Origin: Desulfoscipio geothermicus
GTDB lineage: Bacteria; Bacillota; Desulfotomaculia; Desulfotomaculales; Desulfallaceae
Assembly (NCBI GenBank): GCA_016841905.1
Contig: JAENYF010000011.1
Span: 1-64,000 of the forward strand
Length of the DNA: 64,000 bases
Reading direction: 5' to 3'
Shown here piece by piece: positions 62,850-64,000 of this stretch. The notes beneath the pieces are model-generated. The model did not search any database. It was not told the origin of the DNA and saw only the letters and a program-made list of their open reading frames with translations. Both the position numbers and the translations under genes were made by a program. Within the stretch, counting starts at the first letter, position 1. Each line of letters opens with the position of its first letter.

Positions 62850-64000
62850 TTATCTTGCCAATCGCGGTGTCACCCTGATCACCACACCGGCCAGTTCTCC
62901 CCATGTGACAGGGCTTTGGGGTCTGAAGTTGCCATTAGCATCTCCGTCGATAAGCTTGAGCCCTGTGGCTATGGCCACGTAATTTTTCTTGCCGCTGCTG
63001 ATTTGCGCGGCATCCTGGTAATCTATACTAATGTTTAAACCCTGTGTTTCTGCGACTTCCCGGTGTCCGAGCATGTTAACCAGCCAAACCGCCAGGTCCT
63101 CCCGGGTTAAAAACGCATCTGGCCGGAGTGTTCCCCCTGATGCAACGATATTGTACTGAACGGCTTTCATTATAGTCTCAATATCTTTGTCATTATCGGG
63201 GACATCGGAAAACGTTGACCTGTTGGAATGGTCGTAGTAGTAATCGTTGGGAATCGCGCTAAGTACCCGCAGGACTTCACGCCTGGTAACATTGCCGTTT
63301 GGCTCAAAATCTTTCGGTTCCGGCAGCAACCCGTTATCGGCTAACAGCGCCAGAGGCAGCCGGGCCCAGTGGTTATTTATCTTTTTATCATAGGCATCCG
63401 AGTCCGGATTCTCCCCGTACGTTCTGATTATTTCACCGGTCCGGGCATCAACGGCCATGTCATATACATTGGCGTATACCAACCTGACTTTTCCGGGTTC
63501 ATTTGAAGCGGTCTGATAGCTGTTGTAGATTAGTGTAAATGGCTGGGCCTTCAGATACGCTTGTAGTGCTTGATCCGGCGATATGATGTTCTTGGTGCCG
63601 GCAAATGAGTTCACTGTTCGCTGCATTTTGTTGTAGCTAGTAACTTTACCGGTATATCGGTCCACAGTTACGTGTACCAAGTCATCCATTAAAGGCACTC
63701 CGTTTACCAGACTTACCCAAATGAAACGAAAAACGGGTTCACCCGGATAATATTCGGAATTATCTCTTAACATCATGTTATTAATGTTCTCCAGGTTAAC
63801 CGTTGACAAGAATTCGGTTGCCGTAGCCAGCGCTTTATCCCTCGTTATACTTTCTCCAACAGTGTCCCGGCTTCCAGCCCGGCGGTTACTATAATTAGCT
63901 ATTTCACCGGTACGGATATCAATACCAACACTAATTTCACTTGACATGTATGTATTGTTGTCCTGCTCCACCGAGTAATTCCAGAACTCCATGCTGTAGC
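62850..64000 (-). CDS. YcdB-like and SLH domain surface protein (5-prime end beyond window)
   Basis: At least 383 residues, cut at the right window edge: the frame stays open above ATG 63992 (codons TAC AGC). The N-terminal part has two PepSY/YcdB-type repeats (VDRYTGKVTSYNKMQ, DMAVDARTGEIIRTYG). From about residue 205 come SLH repeats (ALLADNGLLPEPKDFEPNG, AVQYNIVASGGTLRP, ATGLKLIDGDANGNFRP), which bind secondary wall polymers. It ends at a hairpin GCGATTGGCAA/TTGCCAATCGC spanning the stop. Probably a secreted S-layer-attached protein; the signal peptide would lie outside the window. Confidence 0.9.
   Translation of the reverse strand, partial: YSMEFWNYSVEQDNNTYMSSEISVGIDIRTGEIANYSNRRAGSRDTVGESITRDKALATATEFLSTVNLENINNMMLRDNSEYYPGEPVFRFIWVSLVNGVPLMDDLVHVTVDRYTGKVTSYNKMQRTVNSFAGTKNIISPDQALQAYLKAQPFTLIYNSYQTASNEPGKVRLVYANVYDMAVDARTGEIIRTYGENPDSDAYDKKINNHWARLPLALLADNGLLPEPKDFEPNGNVTRREVLRVLSAIPNDYYYDHSNRSTFSDVPDNDKDIETIMKAVQYNIVASGGTLRPDAFLTREDLAVWLVNMLGHREVAETQGLNISIDYQDAAQISSGKKNYVAIATGLKLIDGDANGNFRPQSPVTWGELAGVVIRVTPRLAR

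Overview
The window reads as a chromosomal segment of an endospore-forming, Gram-positive anaerobe of the Clostridia, most like the Desulfotomaculum/Pelotomaculum group. This is an inference from gene content: two complete gerA-type germination operons, CotF-like, YjcZ-like and CotA-like spore proteins, T-box and ykkC (guanidine-I) leaders, pta-ackA, PEP carboxykinase and sigma-54 type promoters. No plasmid, phage, transposase or CRISPR array is visible. Many stretches hold decayed genes.

Layout. 0-7 kb: a metal-dependent alpha-helical protein, then a cassette of a double-GTPase dynamin-like protein with three small coiled-coil or membrane proteins, a DUF815 AAA ATPase and a HAD phosphatase. 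7-13 kb: acetate kinase and phosphotransacetylase, a wrecked tmcAL, PspC, rhomboid protease and hisG. 13-17 kb: leuS behind a T-box leader that carries a complete tRNA-Ala gene inside its stem III, then rsfS and yqeK. 17-22 kb: the first ger operon (A, B, C and a two-helix D-like protein), with a frameshift near the gerA start. 22-30 kb: CotF-like coat protein, AarF/UbiB kinase with phasin-like partner, PspA/TPM stress cluster, YjcZ-like peptide and pckA. 31-38 kb: methyltransferase and MBL hydrolase, a sigma-54 promoted short RNA, HD protein, GH25 lysozyme, Ig-repeat protein, dinB and a ZIP transporter. 38-43 kb: the second ger operon, again with a small D-like gene. 43-54 kb: flavoprotein, a second copy of the sigma-54 short RNA, ADP-ribosylglycohydrolase, prs, DUF6573 protein, multicopper oxidase, nudC, a riboswitch-controlled guanidinium exporter, serine hydrolase and isochorismatase-like hydrolase. 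54-64 kb: lamin-tail pseudogene, dGTPase-like HD protein, TPR protein behind tandem Moco-type leaders, TauE/SafE exporter, a glycine betaine ABC transporter and an SLH protein cut by the window end.

The signals most worth attention are RNA-level: (1) a tRNA-Ala(GGC) gene inserted at the tip of T-box stem III upstream of leuS, so one transcript carries both a tRNA sensor and a tRNA; (2) two paralogous short transcription units, each with a -24/-12 promoter, a CCCCUC anti-Shine-Dalgarno-like tract and a GUUCCCUC/GAGGGAA terminator, which look like sigma-54-dependent small RNAs; (3) tandem Moco-type leaders with no molybdenum gene behind them; and (4) an A8 tract where the natural gerA start is out of frame with the rest of gerA. 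All family calls come from reading the sequence; no database search was run.
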